A stretch of 64,000 nucleotides of DNA, taken from positions 2,501 to 66,500 of the forward strand of contig NZ_MDGK01000037.1 of NCBI RefSeq assembly GCF_001870465.1. Direction: 5' to 3'. The translations under genes and the position numbers were made by a program. This document shows positions 1-11,147 of the stretch, piece after piece. The notes under the pieces are model-generated. The model had not been told where the DNA came from, made no database searches, and saw only the letters and a list, made by a program, of their open reading frames with translations. Origin of the DNA: Pseudomonas extremorientalis (GTDB taxonomy: Bacteria > Pseudomonadota > Gammaproteobacteria > Pseudomonadales > Pseudomonadaceae). Positions within the stretch are counted from its first letter, which is position 1, and the number at the start of each line of letters is the position of its first letter.

Positions 1-855
1 ACGTGGATTAGCGCCTGCCTCTACATCAGCACGCAGCGCATTGATTTCGTCCATTGACCGGAAGCTCAGCAACTCGAAGTAACGCCACATCAAAGCATCA
101 GGAATCGACACCAGCTTGCCGTACATAACGCCCGGCGCCTCCTGGATACCGACATAGTTCCCCAGGGACTTGGACATCTTCTTGACGCCATCCAACCCTT
201 CCAACAACGGCATGGTCAGGATGCACTGGGCTTCCTGACCATACGCACGCTGGAGCTCACGCCCCATCAACAGGTTGAACTTCTGATCAGTGCCGCCCAG
301 CTCAACGTCCGCACGCAACGCTACCGAGTCATAGCCCTGAACCAACGGGTAGAGGAACTCGTGAATGGCGATCGGCTGATTGGTGGAGTAGCGCTTGTCG
401 AAATCATCACGCTCAAGCATGCGCGCGACAGTGTACTGAGAGGTCAAGCGAATGAAGTCCGCCGGCTTCATCTGATCCATCCAAGTAGAGTTGAACGCCA
501 CTTCGGTCTTGGCTGGATCGAGAATCTTGAATACCTGAGTCTTGTAGGTCTCGGCATTATCGAGCACCTGTTCACGGGTCAGTGGCGGACGCGTGGCGCT
601 CTTGCCGCTCGGATCACCGATCATTCCGGTGAAGTCACCTATAAGGAAGATGACCTGGTGCCCCAACTCCTGGAACTGGCGCAGCTTATTAATAAGCACG
701 GTATGCCCCAGGTGCAGATCCGGCGCAGTCGGATCAAAGCCAGCCTTAATACGCAGGGGCTGACCACGCTTGAGCTTTTCGATCAGCTCAGCTTCGACCA
801 ACAGTTCTTCCGCACCACGTTTTATCAGCGCTAGCTGCTCTTCAACCGACTTCAT
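1..855 (-). CDS. tyrS: Tyrosyl-tRNA synthetase, N-terminal 285 codons (runs off left edge)
   Basis: Charges tRNA-Tyr with tyrosine in the cytoplasm. Translation of the minus strand from the ATG at 855 gives [14 protein letters not shown]..., with the class I HIGH-type signature as HLGH at residues 48-51 and KMSKS at about residue 225, which are the ATP-binding landmarks of the family. The HLGH form and the early N-terminal helix are typical of the TyrZ/TyrS2-like enzyme used by pseudomonads. The C-terminal part, including the S4-like RNA-binding domain, lies beyond base 1. It is divergent from mepM, with about 210 bp between the starts. The partial state is due to the window edge, not to damage. 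Confidence 0.95.
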   Translation of the reverse strand, partial: MKSVEEQLALIKRGAEELLVEAELIEKLKRGQPLRIKAGFDPTAPDLHLGHTVLINKLRQFQELGHQVIFLIGDFTGMIGDPSGKSATRPPLTREQVLDNAETYKTQVFKILDPAKTEVAFNSTWMDQMKPADFIRLTSQYTVARMLERDDFDKRYSTNQPIAIHEFLYPLVQGYDSVALRADVELGGTDQKFNLLMGRELQRAYGQEAQCILTMPLLEGLDGVKKMSKSLGNYVGIQEAPGVMYGKLVSIPDALMWRYFELLSFRSMDEINALRADVEAGANPR

Positions 856-1064
856 AACAGACCCGCAAGGCTCAGATTCAAAAGGGAACCAACCATACAA
901 GATCAGGGACTAATTACAAGTTTTGCCCTGCGAACGGACACCGTTCAGCAAGCCCAGCGTTCGCGAGCTTGCGCCACAGATGATTTGGTTATATTTTATA
1001 CAGTTATTTCATCTTCATCATGTCATTCATCTTTTCCATTTCATCTTCAAAGTCAAAATTACCT
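856..1064. promoter_or_regulatory. Divergent promoter region between tyrS and mepM
   Basis: This 209-bp gap is AT-rich compared with its flanks around 975-1020. A candidate plus-strand promoter is TTGCGC (969-974) with a -10-like TATATT (990-995), a short 15-nt spacing. This is a weak match and inferred only. On the minus strand, a TTGTAA/TATGGT pair with 16-nt spacing lies near 885-920 and could serve tyrS. Confidence 0.3.
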
Positions 1065-3577
<2,513 letters not shown>

Positions 3578-3591
3578 AATCTCCGCACAGC

Positions 3592-3630
3592 AAAACGCCG
3601 CTTGGCCTATCACAGCCAAGCGGCGTTTTT
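3592..3630 (+). terminator. Intrinsic terminator after mepM-anmK
   Basis: A near-perfect 15-bp stem (3592-3606 pairs with 3615-3629) with an 8-nt loop ends in a T-run. The A-rich 5' side makes it usable in both directions, so it may also terminate erpA, whose stop lies only 15 bp away on the other strand. Confidence 0.9.
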
Positions 3631-3644
3631 GCATCCGTTGCCGA

Positions 3645-3995
3645 TCAGATCGAGAACGAAGACCCGCAACCACAGGTGGTGGTAGCGTTAGGGTTCTTGA
3701 TCACAAAGCGTGAACCCTCCAGACCTTCCTGGTAATCCACCTCGGCACCGGCCAGGTATTGGAAGCTCATCGGGTCCACAACCAGGCTTACGCCTTCGCG
3801 TTCAACGATGGTGTCATCATCGGCTACATCTTCATCGAAGGTAAAACCGTACTGAAACCCTGAACAACCGCCGCCCGTAACGAATACGCGCAGCTTCAAG
3901 CGATCATTACCCTCTTCATCGACCAGGCTCTTCACCTTGTGCGCAGCACCGTGGGTGAATTGCAAAGCCGTGGGGGTGAAGGATTCAACGCTCAT
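3645..3995 (-). CDS. erpA: Iron-sulfur cluster insertion protein ErpA
   Basis: A-type Fe-S carrier that delivers clusters to apo-enzymes (for example in isoprenoid synthesis). The 116-residue protein shows the three cluster-binding cysteines: C44 in GGGCSGF and C108/C110 in the C-terminal TCGCGSSF. An in-frame ATG upstream at 4043 would add 16 residues ([13 protein letters not shown]...), but [11 protein letters not shown] is the family-like start and the extra segment has no family match that I recognise. It is transcribed on its own between the terminator after argC and the one after anmK. Confidence 0.95.
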
Positions 3996-4116
3996 GCTGA
4001 TAATCTCCCGGCGTAGCGCCGCCATATGCGTAATGGTCGGCATTATCCGCTTCTCCTAGAAAAGCGGTCAACTATTGTTACGGTATATCAATCTGCGCTG
4101 TCGCCATTAAAAACAC

Positions 4117-4142
4117 AAAAGGCCCGATCAACGGGCCTTTTG
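4117..4142 (-). terminator. Bidirectional intrinsic terminator between argC and erpA
   Basis: A 10-bp stem (AAAAGGCCCG, 4117-4126, with its complement 4132-4141) with a 5-nt loop. A-runs and T-runs flank both sides. It lies 19 bp past the argC stop and separates argC from erpA. Confidence 0.88.
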
Positions 4143-4160
4143 CTTAGCGACTCAACCGCC

Positions 4161-5195
4161 TTAAGGCAGCATGCCCGCGTGGGACAGCCCCAACTTCTCA
4201 TCCAGGCCAAACAGGATGTTCATGTTCTGCACCGCCTGGCCGGACGCGCCCTTGACCAGGTTATCGATCACCGACAACACCACGACCAGGTCACCGTCCT
4301 GCGGGCGATGCACAGCAATCCGGCACACATTGGCACCGCGCACGCTGCGGGTTTCCGGGTGGCTGCCGGCCGGCATCACATCGACGAACGGTTCGTTGGC
4401 ATAGCGCTTTTCGAACAGCGCCTGCAGGTCGACCGAGCGATCGACCACGGTGGCGTACAACGTGGAGTGAATACCGCGGATCATTGGGGTCAAGTGTGGG
4501 ACGAAGGTCAGGCCCACGTCCTTCCCAGCCGCGCGACGCAGCCCCTGGCGAATTTCTGGCAAGTGACGGTGACCTTTCACCGAATAGGCCTTCATGCTTT
4601 CCGACGTCTCGGAGTACAGCGAACCAACCGCCGCACCACGACCGGCACCGCTGACGCCCGATTTGCAGTCCGCGATCAAGCGCGAAGCGTCCGCCAGCCC
4701 CGCTTCCAGCAAGGGCAGGAAGCCCAACTGTGTAGCCGTCGGATAGCAGCCCGGTACAGCAATCAGGCGCGCTTGCTTGATCTGTTCACGATTCACTTCC
4801 GGCAGGCCGTACACCGCCTCTTCCAACAGCTGCGGCGCGCCGTGCGGCTGGCCATACCACTTGGCCCACTCATCAGCGTCCTGCAGACGGAAGTCCGCCG
4901 ACAAGTCGATCACCTTGGTGCCGGCGGCCAACAACTCGCCTGCCAGGGCGTGGGCAACACCGTGCGGGGTGGCGAAGAACACCACGTCGCAGCCGCCCAG
5001 GGTCTTGATGTCCGGAACACTGAACGCCAGGCCGTCGTAATGACCGCGCAGGTTCGGGTACATATCGGCCACGGCCAGCCCGGCCTCGGATCGGGAAGTG
5101 ATGACCACCACCTCAGCTTGCGGATGCTGAGCCAACAGACGCAGCAATTCGACACCGGTGTAACCCGTGCCGCCGACGATACCGACCTTGACCAT
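4161..5195 (-). CDS. argC: N-acetyl-gamma-glutamyl-phosphate reductase
   Basis: Third step of arginine synthesis: NADPH-dependent reduction of N-acetylglutamyl phosphate to the semialdehyde. The 344-residue protein starts with the Rossmann motif GGTGYTG (residues 8-14) and contains the catalytic cysteine in [10 protein letters not shown] (about residue 150). The reading frame is open up to 5285, but MVKVGIVGG at 5195 is the standard start for the family. It is divergent from hemJ (136 bp between the starts) and monocistronic by its own terminator. Confidence 0.96.
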   Translation of the reverse strand: MVKVGIVGGTGYTGVELLRLLAQHPQAEVVVITSRSEAGLAVADMYPNLRGHYDGLAFSVPDIKTLGGCDVVFFATPHGVAHALAGELLAAGTKVIDLSADFRLQDADEWAKWYGQPHGAPQLLEEAVYGLPEVNREQIKQARLIAVPGCYPTATQLGFLPLLEAGLADASRLIADCKSGVSGAGRGAAVGSLYSETSESMKAYSVKGHRHLPEIRQGLRRAAGKDVGLTFVPHLTPMIRGIHSTLYATVVDRSVDLQALFEKRYANEPFVDVMPAGSHPETRSVRGANVCRIAVHRPQDGDLVVVLSVIDNLVKGASGQAVQNMNILFGLDEKLGLSHAGMLP

Positions 5196-5331
5196 AAACC
5201 TGCCCTCAACGAACCCACTGGAAAGCCGTCGATAATAGGGGTCGTATCGTCCTGCGACAACCGCCAACGTGACGTATGGGCGCATGAGCCACTACTATCC
5301 TCAGTTACCGTGAACCTGGGAATAACTAGAA

Positions 5332-5760
5332 ATGCTCTATCTATGGATCAAAGCCTTCCACATCGTCAGCGTCGTCTGCTGGTTTGCCGGGCTGTTCTAC
5401 CTGCCACGCCTGTTCGTCTACCACGCCCAAAGCGAGGACACCGTCAGCAAAGAGCGTTTCAGCGTCATGGAGCGCAAGTTGTATCGCGGCATCATGGGGC
5501 CGGCGATGATCGCCACGTTGATTTTCGGCGGCTGGCTGATCTATCTGAACCCAGGCATCTTTCATTCGGGCGGGTGGATTCACGCCAAGCTGACCCTCGT
5601 CGTACTGCTCATTGGCTACCACCATATGTGCGGCGCGCAGGTAAAACGCTTTGCCCGTGGCGAAAACACCCGCAGCCATGTCTTTTATCGCTGGTTCAAT
5701 GAAGTGCCCGTTCTGATATTGCTGGCTATCGTAATTTTGGTCGTGGTCAAACCGTTCTAA
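5332..5760 (+). CDS. hemJ: Protoporphyrinogen oxidase HemJ
   Basis: Integral membrane protein of the HemJ/CopD-like family that oxidises protoporphyrinogen IX to protoporphyrin IX in haem synthesis. The 142 residues form about four transmembrane helices (near 5-22, 55-75, 84-100, 122-140). A conserved N-terminal His sits in KAFHIVSVVCWFAG (residue 10). Length and sequence fit the gammaproteobacterial family well. The adjoining plus-strand gene follows 24 bp later, so co-transcription is possible. Confidence 0.93.
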   Translation: MLYLWIKAFHIVSVVCWFAGLFYLPRLFVYHAQSEDTVSKERFSVMERKLYRGIMGPAMIATLIFGGWLIYLNPGIFHSGGWIHAKLTLVVLLIGYHHMCGAQVKRFARGENTRSHVFYRWFNEVPVLILLAIVILVVVKPF

Positions 5761-5784
5761 CTTCAATTAGTTGGGGTACCTCCA

Positions 5785-6747
5785 ATGTCGCTGCCCGCTC
5801 TGCTTGAACAACGTCTGCGCCTGCCCGTCGTGGCGGCGCCGATGTTCCTGATTTCCAACCCGCAACTGGTCCTGGCGTGCTGCCGCAATGGGGTGGTCGG
5901 GAGTTTCCCGGCGCTTAACCAACGCGACAGCAGCGGGTTCAAGGCCTGGCTGGAGGAAATCGAAGCGGGCCTGGCGCTGCTGGACAACCCCGCGCCCTAT
6001 GCCGTCAACCTGATCGTGCACAACAGCAATCCCCGCCTGGAGGCAGACCTGGCGATTTGCGTTGAGCATAAAGTGCCCATCGTCATTACCAGCCTGGGTG
6101 CCGTCAAAGAGCTGGTGGACGCGGTACACAGCTACGGTGGCCTGGTGTTTCACGATGTCACCACCCGCCGCCATGCCGAGAAGGCTGCAGAGGCCGGTGT
6201 GGACGGCCTGATCGCCGTAGCCGCCGGCGCCGGTGGCCATGCCGGCACCTGGAGCCCATTCTCGCTGATTGCCGAGATCCGCCAGTTCTTCGACAAAACC
6301 CTGCTGCTAGCCGGCTGCCTCAATCACGGGCACGAGATTCTCGCTGCCCAACTGCTCGGTGCAGACCTGGCCTATTTCGGCACGCGCTTTATCGGCACTA
6401 CCGAAAGCCAGGCACCGGATGCGTATAAAGAGATGCTGCTCACATCGCGCGCCGCCGACATCGTGCACACTCCCGCTGTCTCCGGCGTGCCCGCCAGCTT
6501 TATGCGCCAGAGCCTGGAAAACGCCGGTTTCGACCTCGCCGCCCTGCAAGGCAAAGGCGAGGTCAACTTCGGCTCCAAGCTCAAGCCGTTGAGCGACGAG
6601 GCCAAAGCCTGGAAGACTGTATGGTCTGCTGGCCAAGGCGTCGGTGAGATTGATGATTTGCCCAGCGTCGATGAACTCGTTGCGCGCCTGGATGCCGAAT
6701 ACCGCAAGGCACGCGAACAGGCGGCACAACTGCGCTGGCCACGTTGA
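5785..6747 (+). CDS. Nitronate monooxygenase (2-nitropropane dioxygenase family)
   Basis: FMN-dependent TIM-barrel enzyme that detoxifies alkyl nitronates such as propionate-3-nitronate. The 320-residue protein carries the flavin-site segment GLIAVAAGAGGHAGTW (around residues 147-162), whose His is the presumed catalytic base, and a C-terminal GTRFIGTTES phosphate-binding region. The start is supported by the conserved MSLPALLEQRLRLPVVAAPM opening. It lies 24 bp after hemJ on the same strand. The real substrate cannot be read from sequence; some family members are enoyl-ACP-reductase-like flavoproteins. Confidence 0.88.
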   Translation: MSLPALLEQRLRLPVVAAPMFLISNPQLVLACCRNGVVGSFPALNQRDSSGFKAWLEEIEAGLALLDNPAPYAVNLIVHNSNPRLEADLAICVEHKVPIVITSLGAVKELVDAVHSYGGLVFHDVTTRRHAEKAAEAGVDGLIAVAAGAGGHAGTWSPFSLIAEIRQFFDKTLLLAGCLNHGHEILAAQLLGADLAYFGTRFIGTTESQAPDAYKEMLLTSRAADIVHTPAVSGVPASFMRQSLENAGFDLAALQGKGEVNFGSKLKPLSDEAKAWKTVWSAGQGVGEIDDLPSVDELVARLDAEYRKAREQAAQLRWPR

Positions 6748-6816
6748 CCCAACTGCCAGGCCTGCTGATTAGACGGGCCTGCACTACCTCCCTGAACAAG
6801 TGACAAGGAAGCCCGC

Positions 6817-7779
6817 ATGAGCGACAACCGTTTCAAGATTGTGTTTGATGGAGCCTTGCTCCCGGGTGTCGAAAGCACCACGGCCAAACTGAACCTGGCC
6901 GAGCTGTTCAAAAGTGAAGTCGAAGCCATCGAAAAGCTCTTTACCGGCCGCCCGGTTGCGCTCAAGCGCGACCTGTCTCGCCCGGATGCGGAAACCTACC
7001 TCACCGCGCTGAAAAACGCCGGTGTCGACGCGCGCATTGAGCCCGAACAGCCTGTGGCCTTCAGCCTGGCTGAAACTCACGAGACGGATTCCGGCCCTTC
7101 TGGTTTCGCGCGTCCGGATGCCTCGCCTTATGCGCCTCCACGCGCGGCGGTGGGTGATGACTTGCCCGAGTACGCCACCCTCAAAGTCTTCACTATCCAT
7201 GGGCGGATCGGCCGCCTGCGCTACCTGGCATGGACCCTGGTGTTGACCCTGGCGATGCTGGTTGCGGGTGGCATCATCAGCACCGTCAGCTTTGCCGTGG
7301 CTACCGCCTCGCCGATTGCGGGCACCATCATCGGAGTACTGCTGGGTATCGCGCTGTTTGTGGCGCTGGTATGGGTCAGTGTACAAATCGGCGTGCAGCG
7401 CCTGCATGACCTGGGTTGGTCGGGCTGGTTGTACCTACTCAACCTGGTGCCATTGGTGAACAGTGTATTCCCGATCCTGTTGCTGGTACTGCCGGGCAAT
7501 GCAGGCGCCAACCAGTATGGTGCGCCACCGCCACGTAACTCCACCGCGGTAAAAGTCCTGGCCACGCTGTGGTTGGCGTTTATTCCAGTCATGCTTGCCA
7601 TCGTGGTGACCTTGGGCATGAACGGTTACCTGGATCAGCTCGAAGCCAACGTGGAAAGCAGCTACGAAAGCAGCTCCATCACCTCCGACGAAGACGCCGA
7701 CCAGGCGGCAACCGTCGAAGAAGACGAAGCGCAGAGTGCTGACGAAGCGGGCGAACCTGTAGACTCTCCAGAACAGTGA
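6817..7779 (+). CDS. DUF805 membrane protein with extra N-terminal domain and acidic tail
   Basis: The protein has 320 residues and no known function. It has three parts. Residues 1-80 form a soluble alpha/beta-looking segment rich in Leu/Lys/Glu (KIVFDGALLPG, then a helix, then LKRDLSRPDAETYLTALKNAG). About residues 128-275 are a DUF805 domain with four hydrophobic segments (near 137-160, 162-190, 210-230, 248-270) and the characteristic VQRLHDLGWSGWL motif. The last 45 residues are strongly acidic (EDEAQSADEAGEPVDS). An RBS-like AAGGAAG precedes the ATG. It stands between the nitronate monooxygenase and an SDR gene on the same strand. Confidence 0.85.
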   Translation: MSDNRFKIVFDGALLPGVESTTAKLNLAELFKSEVEAIEKLFTGRPVALKRDLSRPDAETYLTALKNAGVDARIEPEQPVAFSLAETHETDSGPSGFARPDASPYAPPRAAVGDDLPEYATLKVFTIHGRIGRLRYLAWTLVLTLAMLVAGGIISTVSFAVATASPIAGTIIGVLLGIALFVALVWVSVQIGVQRLHDLGWSGWLYLLNLVPLVNSVFPILLLVLPGNAGANQYGAPPPRNSTAVKVLATLWLAFIPVMLAIVVTLGMNGYLDQLEANVESSYESSSITSDEDADQAATVEEDEAQSADEAGEPVDSPEQ

Positions 7780-7842
7780 AGAAACGCCCCCGGCCTGTGA
7801 TGCCTCTGTCACAGGCGCGGCGGCGTTGCGATGGAGAAAGGC

Positions 7843-8631
7843 ATGACCCGTTACACTCTGATCACCGGCGCCTCCAGCGGCATCGGCCTGGCCCTGGCCG
7901 AAGCACTCGCCCGTCGCGGCCGCAGCTTGATTCTGGTGGCTCGCCAGCGTGATCAGTTGGAAAGCATTGCAATCGAATTGACCCAACGCTTTGGCGTCGA
8001 AGTGCTGTTCCGGGCCTGCGACCTGGGCGAGCCACTGCGCTTGTCCGGGTTCCTGCTGGAGCTTGAAGAAGGCGAGCGGCAGATCGACCTGCTGGTGAAC
8101 TGCGCCGGCATCGGCACCAGCGGGCCGTTCCTGGCCCAGGACTGGATGACCGAACAGGACCTGATGGAGGTCAACATCCTGGCCCTGACCCGAATGTGCC
8201 ACGCACTCGGCAATGCCATGGCGCTGCACGGCGGCGGGCAGATTCTCAATGTGGCGTCCATCGCGGCGTTCCAGCCCGGCCCGTGGATGAGCACTTATTA
8301 CGCCAGCAAGGCCTATGTGCTGCATTTCTCCGAAGGCTTGCGCGAAGAACTGAAAACCTGCGGCATCAAGGTCTCGGTGCTCTGCCCCGGCCCGACACGC
8401 ACCGCGTTCTTCGGCACCGCGCAGATGGACACCGCCAGGCTCGACCGCAGTCAACAGCTGATGAGCCCCGAAGAAGTGGCGCTCTACACCGTACGCGCAC
8501 TTGAAAAGAACAAAGCCATCATCATCCCCGGCCGTCGCAACCGCTGGATCGCCTTCAGCCCGCGTTTCAGCCCACGCTGGCTGACCCGCAAGATCGCCGG
8601 CGCCATCAACAAGGCCTATTGCCCACGCTGA
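7843..8631 (+). CDS. Short-chain dehydrogenase/reductase
   Basis: Classical-type NAD(P)-dependent SDR of 262 residues. Visible are the cofactor motif TGASSGIG (residues 8-15), the NCAGIG strand near 87, the catalytic Ser in ASIAAFQPG, and the YxxxK pair in YYASKAY near residue 155. A basic C-terminus (KIAGAINKAYCPR) could make membrane contact. An ATG at 7831 is in frame, but GGAG at 7833-7836 lies 6 nt before the ATG at 7843, which I therefore chose. The substrate is unknown. Its neighbours (DUF805 upstream, hinT downstream) give no pathway clue. Confidence 0.88.
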   Translation: MTRYTLITGASSGIGLALAEALARRGRSLILVARQRDQLESIAIELTQRFGVEVLFRACDLGEPLRLSGFLLELEEGERQIDLLVNCAGIGTSGPFLAQDWMTEQDLMEVNILALTRMCHALGNAMALHGGGQILNVASIAAFQPGPWMSTYYASKAYVLHFSEGLREELKTCGIKVSVLCPGPTRTAFFGTAQMDTARLDRSQQLMSPEEVALYTVRALEKNKAIIIPGRRNRWIAFSPRFSPRWLTRKIAGAINKAYCPR

Positions 8632-8677
8632 CGGGCTGGGTACACTCATCCTGCACTTTCATAATGGAGAAACAGCT

Positions 8678-9016
8678 GTGGATACTCTGTTCACCAAGAT
8701 CATCAACAGAGAAATACCCGCGGATATCATCTACGAAGATGATCAAGTCCTGGCGTTCAAGGACATCTATCCGGCGGCGCCCGTGCATTTCCTGGTCATT
8801 CCCAAGAAACACATCCCCACGCTCAATGACCTGACTGAAGAAGATAAAGCCCTGGCCGGTCATATCCTGTTCACCGCCCAGCGCCTGGCTGTAGAACAAG
8901 GGTGTGAAGAAGGTTTCCGGGTGGTGATGAACTGCAACCCGAAAGGCGGGCAGACCGTTTATCACATCCATATGCACGTGCTGGGTCAGCGCCAGATGAA
9001 CTGGCCGCCGGGCTGA
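8678..9016 (+). CDS. hinT: HIT-family purine nucleoside phosphoramidase
   Basis: Cleaves AMP-lysine and related phosphoramidates; a small, universal HINT protein of 112 residues. The histidine triad is visible near the C-terminus as HIHMHVLG (His-x-His-x-His), and the N-terminal TLFTKIINREIPADIIYEDD is typical. The start is GTG at 8678, with GGAG at 8666-8669 giving an 8-nt spacing. A perfect 8-bp hairpin follows 16 bp after the stop. Confidence 0.94.
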   Translation: MDTLFTKIINREIPADIIYEDDQVLAFKDIYPAAPVHFLVIPKKHIPTLNDLTEEDKALAGHILFTAQRLAVEQGCEEGFRVVMNCNPKGGQTVYHIHMHVLGQRQMNWPPG

Positions 9017-9032
9017 TCAGCCTTTCAGCAAA

Positions 9033-9054
9033 GGTCGCAGCCCAGCCTGCGACC
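9033..9054 (+). terminator. Hairpin after hinT, possible weak terminator
   Basis: GGTCGCAG (9033-9040) pairs perfectly with CTGCGACC (9047-9054) around a 6-nt loop. No T-run follows, so this may be a transcript-end stabiliser or a Rho-associated end rather than a true intrinsic terminator. Confidence 0.45.
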
Positions 9055-9132
9055 CCATGCCCTTGACGCAACGCAAACGCTTGCCCCTCTCTTGCGGTAA
9101 ACTGGCCGCCGAGATTCTTCCCGGAGGTCAGC

Positions 9133-9780
9133 ATGACTACCCAACGTCACTACTCGCCGATTGACCGTCTGTTGCTGCAAGCCGACATGGCCATGCGTAC
9201 GCTGCTGCCCTTCAGCGGCCAGCCGTATCGCCCCTCGCCCGCCATCGTGCAGCCCGACGCGCAGATGAGCGAGACCGAGACCCGCCACGTCGCCGGCTTG
9301 ATGCGCATCAACCATACCGGCGAAGTCTGCGCCCAGGCGCTGTACCAGGGCCAGGCGCTGACCGCCAAGCTGCCGCAGGTGCGCGCAGCCATGGAGCATG
9401 CCGCCGAGGAAGAAATCGATCACTTGGCCTGGTGCGAGCAACGCATCCGCCAGTTGGGCAGTCACCCGAGCGTGTTGAACCCGCTGTTTTACGGTTTATC
9501 GTTTGGGATCGGCGCCGCGGCCGGCCTGATCAGCGACAAGGTCAGCCTGGGTTTTGTCGCAGCGACTGAACATCAGGTGTGCAAACACCTGGACGAACAT
9601 CTGGAACAACTGCCGGCCGAAGACGAAAAGTCCCGTGCCATTCTTGAGCAGATGCGCATTGATGAAGAACATCACGCAGAAAGCGCGCTGGATGCCGGTG
9701 GTTTTCGCTTCCCGGCGCCAGTGCGGTTTGGCATGAGCCTATTGGCCAAGGTCATGACTAAAAGCACGTACCGAATCTGA
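9133..9780 (+). CDS. coq7: 3-demethoxyubiquinol 3-hydroxylase (Coq7 di-iron type)
   Basis: Carries out the C6 (C5 in older naming) hydroxylation of the ubiquinone ring. The 215-residue protein is of the ferritin-like di-iron family that replaces the flavoprotein UbiF in pseudomonads. Iron-ligand motifs are [13 protein letters not shown] (Glu, about residue 62), the [14 protein letters not shown] ExxH (about 95-105) and [10 protein letters not shown] near 180 (second ExxH). SD GGAGG sits 8 nt before the ATG. It is monocistronic, bounded by its own terminator. Confidence 0.95.
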   Translation: MTTQRHYSPIDRLLLQADMAMRTLLPFSGQPYRPSPAIVQPDAQMSETETRHVAGLMRINHTGEVCAQALYQGQALTAKLPQVRAAMEHAAEEEIDHLAWCEQRIRQLGSHPSVLNPLFYGLSFGIGAAAGLISDKVSLGFVAATEHQVCKHLDEHLEQLPAEDEKSRAILEQMRIDEEHHAESALDAGGFRFPAPVRFGMSLLAKVMTKSTYRI

Positions 9781-9785
9781 GCCAA

Positions 9786-9817
9786 AAAAGGGCGCTATCA
9801 CAGCGCCCTTTCTTTTT
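9786..9817 (+). terminator. Intrinsic terminator after coq7
   Basis: AAGGGCGCT (9788-9796) pairs with AGCGCCCTT (9802-9810), 5-nt loop, followed by TCTTTTT and preceded by an A-run. It can also act on osmC from the other side, whose stop is at 9835. Confidence 0.9.
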
Positions 9818-9834
9818 GCCCGCCGATTGAGCGA

Positions 9835-10257
9835 TCAACCCAACTCAATTATCTCGTAATCATGGGTAATGGTCACCCCGGCCGCGCCCAGCATGATCGA
9901 CGCCGAGCAATACTTCTCCGCCGACAGTTCGATAGCGCGCTTCACCTGCGCCTCTTTCAGCGCCCGGCCCTTCACCACGAAATGCATGTGGATCCTGGTG
10001 AATACCTTGGGGTCTTCAGTGGCACGCTCGGCCTCCAGGAAAGCTTCGCAGCTTTCCACGGCCTGGCGGGATTTCTTCAGGATGCTGACCACGTCGAAAT
10101 TGCTGCAACCGCCTACGCCCAGCAGGAGCATTTCCATCGGGCGTACGCCCAGGTTACGGCCACCGGCTTCCGGCGGGCCATCCATGACCACCACATGGCC
10201 ACTGCCCGACTCACCGAGGAACATGGCTTCGCCCGCCCATTGGATGCGTGCCTTCAT
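9835..10257 (-). CDS. OsmC-family protein
   Basis: OsmC/Ohr-fold protein of 140 residues, of the YhfA-like branch usually annotated only as OsmC family. The two conserved cysteines are visible in GVGGCSNFDVV and in AEKYCSASIML, consistent with thiol peroxidase chemistry, although the YhfA branch has no proven substrate. The frame is open to 10329, but MKARIQWAGEAMF at 10257 is the family start. It is divergent from vfr across 245 bp. In E. coli the yhfA gene also lies beside crp, so pairing of this family with a CRP-type regulator is conserved. Confidence 0.88.
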   Translation of the reverse strand: MKARIQWAGEAMFLGESGSGHVVVMDGPPEAGGRNLGVRPMEMLLLGVGGCSNFDVVSILKKSRQAVESCEAFLEAERATEDPKVFTRIHMHFVVKGRALKEAQVKRAIELSAEKYCSASIMLGAAGVTITHDYEIIELG

Positions 10258-10502
10258 CGCCCAGACTCCACTGCTAAAAAAGGGTCGCCAGCTTAGCACA
10301 GGGCCCACCTGCGTCAGCGTTTGCAACAAAAGCGATCAAAAGCAGGCTTTGCGCGGAAAATTGGCTAATCGAGTCAGAATGTGTCTGTTAAGCTGACGCC
10401 AAATCGATGGCGTAATGCCACCCTTTACAGCGCGTATCAATGCCGATACCCGATGAATACAACAACTCCAACTATTTAGCGCAGTCTTTTCGGGATACAA
10501 CC
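10258..10502. promoter_or_regulatory. Divergent osmC-vfr control region
   Basis: 245 bp without a convincing gene. It holds the 5' regions of both divergent genes and includes a TGTCTGTTAAGCTGACG segment (10382-10398) with partial dyad symmetry close to the vfr start. Autoregulation by Vfr is possible but no full CRP-type palindrome is evident to me. An open frame from 10440 merely extends vfr upstream. Confidence 0.35.
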
Positions 10503-11147
10503 ATGGTTGCCCTTACTCCCATACCCAAAATCAAGAATCTCGACAAACTGTTGATGCATTGCCAGCGCCGCCGCTACCCGGCCAAGCACAACATCATCTG
10601 CGCCGGCGAACGCTCCGAAACCCTGTTCTTCATTATCAAAGGCTCGGTCACCATCCTGATCGAGGATGAAGACGGCCGCGAAATGATCATCGCCTACCTG
10701 AACACCGGGGATTTTTTTGGGGAGTTGGGGTTGTTCGAACAAGCCGGCAAGGAACAGGAACGCAGCGCCTGGGTGCGTGCCAAGGTCGAGTGCGAAGTGG
10801 CCGAGATCAGCTACGCCAAATTCCGCGAACTGGCCCAACAAGATCCCGACATCCTTTATGTCCTCAGCGGCCAGATTGCGCAACGCCTGCGGGACACCAC
10901 GCGCAAAGTCGGCGACCTGGCATTCTTCGACGTCACCGGCCGTGTTGCGCGCTGCCTGCTTGACCTGTGCAAGCAACCGGACGCCATGACCCACCCCGAT
11001 GGCATGCAGATCAAGGTCACGCGCCAGGAAATCGGGCGCATTGTCGGCTGTTCACGGGAGATGGTCGGACGCGTGCTCAAAGACCTGGAAGAACGCAACC
11101 TGGTGCACGTCAAAGGCAAGACGATGGTGGTGTTCGGTACCCGTTAA
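10503..11147 (+). CDS. vfr: Vfr, cAMP-responsive CRP-family regulator
   Basis: Global cAMP receptor of pseudomonads (virulence, motility, carbon responses). The 214-residue protein matches Vfr closely: cNMP-binding domain about 25-130 with the [11 protein letters not shown] phosphate-binding cassette (residues 69-79) and ERSAWVRAK, then a C-terminal winged helix with recognition-helix segment [22 protein letters not shown] (written here as [19 protein letters not shown]). The frame is open from 10440, but [17 protein letters not shown] at 10503 matches the known N-terminus. Its stop overlaps by 4 bp the stop of the convergent lipoate-ligase-like gene. Confidence 0.96.
   Translation: MVALTPIPKIKNLDKLLMHCQRRRYPAKHNIICAGERSETLFFIIKGSVTILIEDEDGREMIIAYLNTGDFFGELGLFEQAGKEQERSAWVRAKVECEVAEISYAKFRELAQQDPDILYVLSGQIAQRLRDTTRKVGDLAFFDVTGRVARCLLDLCKQPDAMTHPDGMQIKVTRQEIGRIVGCSREMVGRVLKDLEERNLVHVKGKTMVVFGTR

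Noticed and set aside
4026-5702. A 558-codon plus-strand frame over argC and the start of hemJ
   Set aside because: It is antisense to argC with low-complexity composition and runs into hemJ in another frame.
7792-7817. A hairpin between the DUF805 and SDR genes
   Set aside because: The stem GCCTGTGA/TCACAGGC is real but without T-run and with neighbouring GC; not called as terminator.
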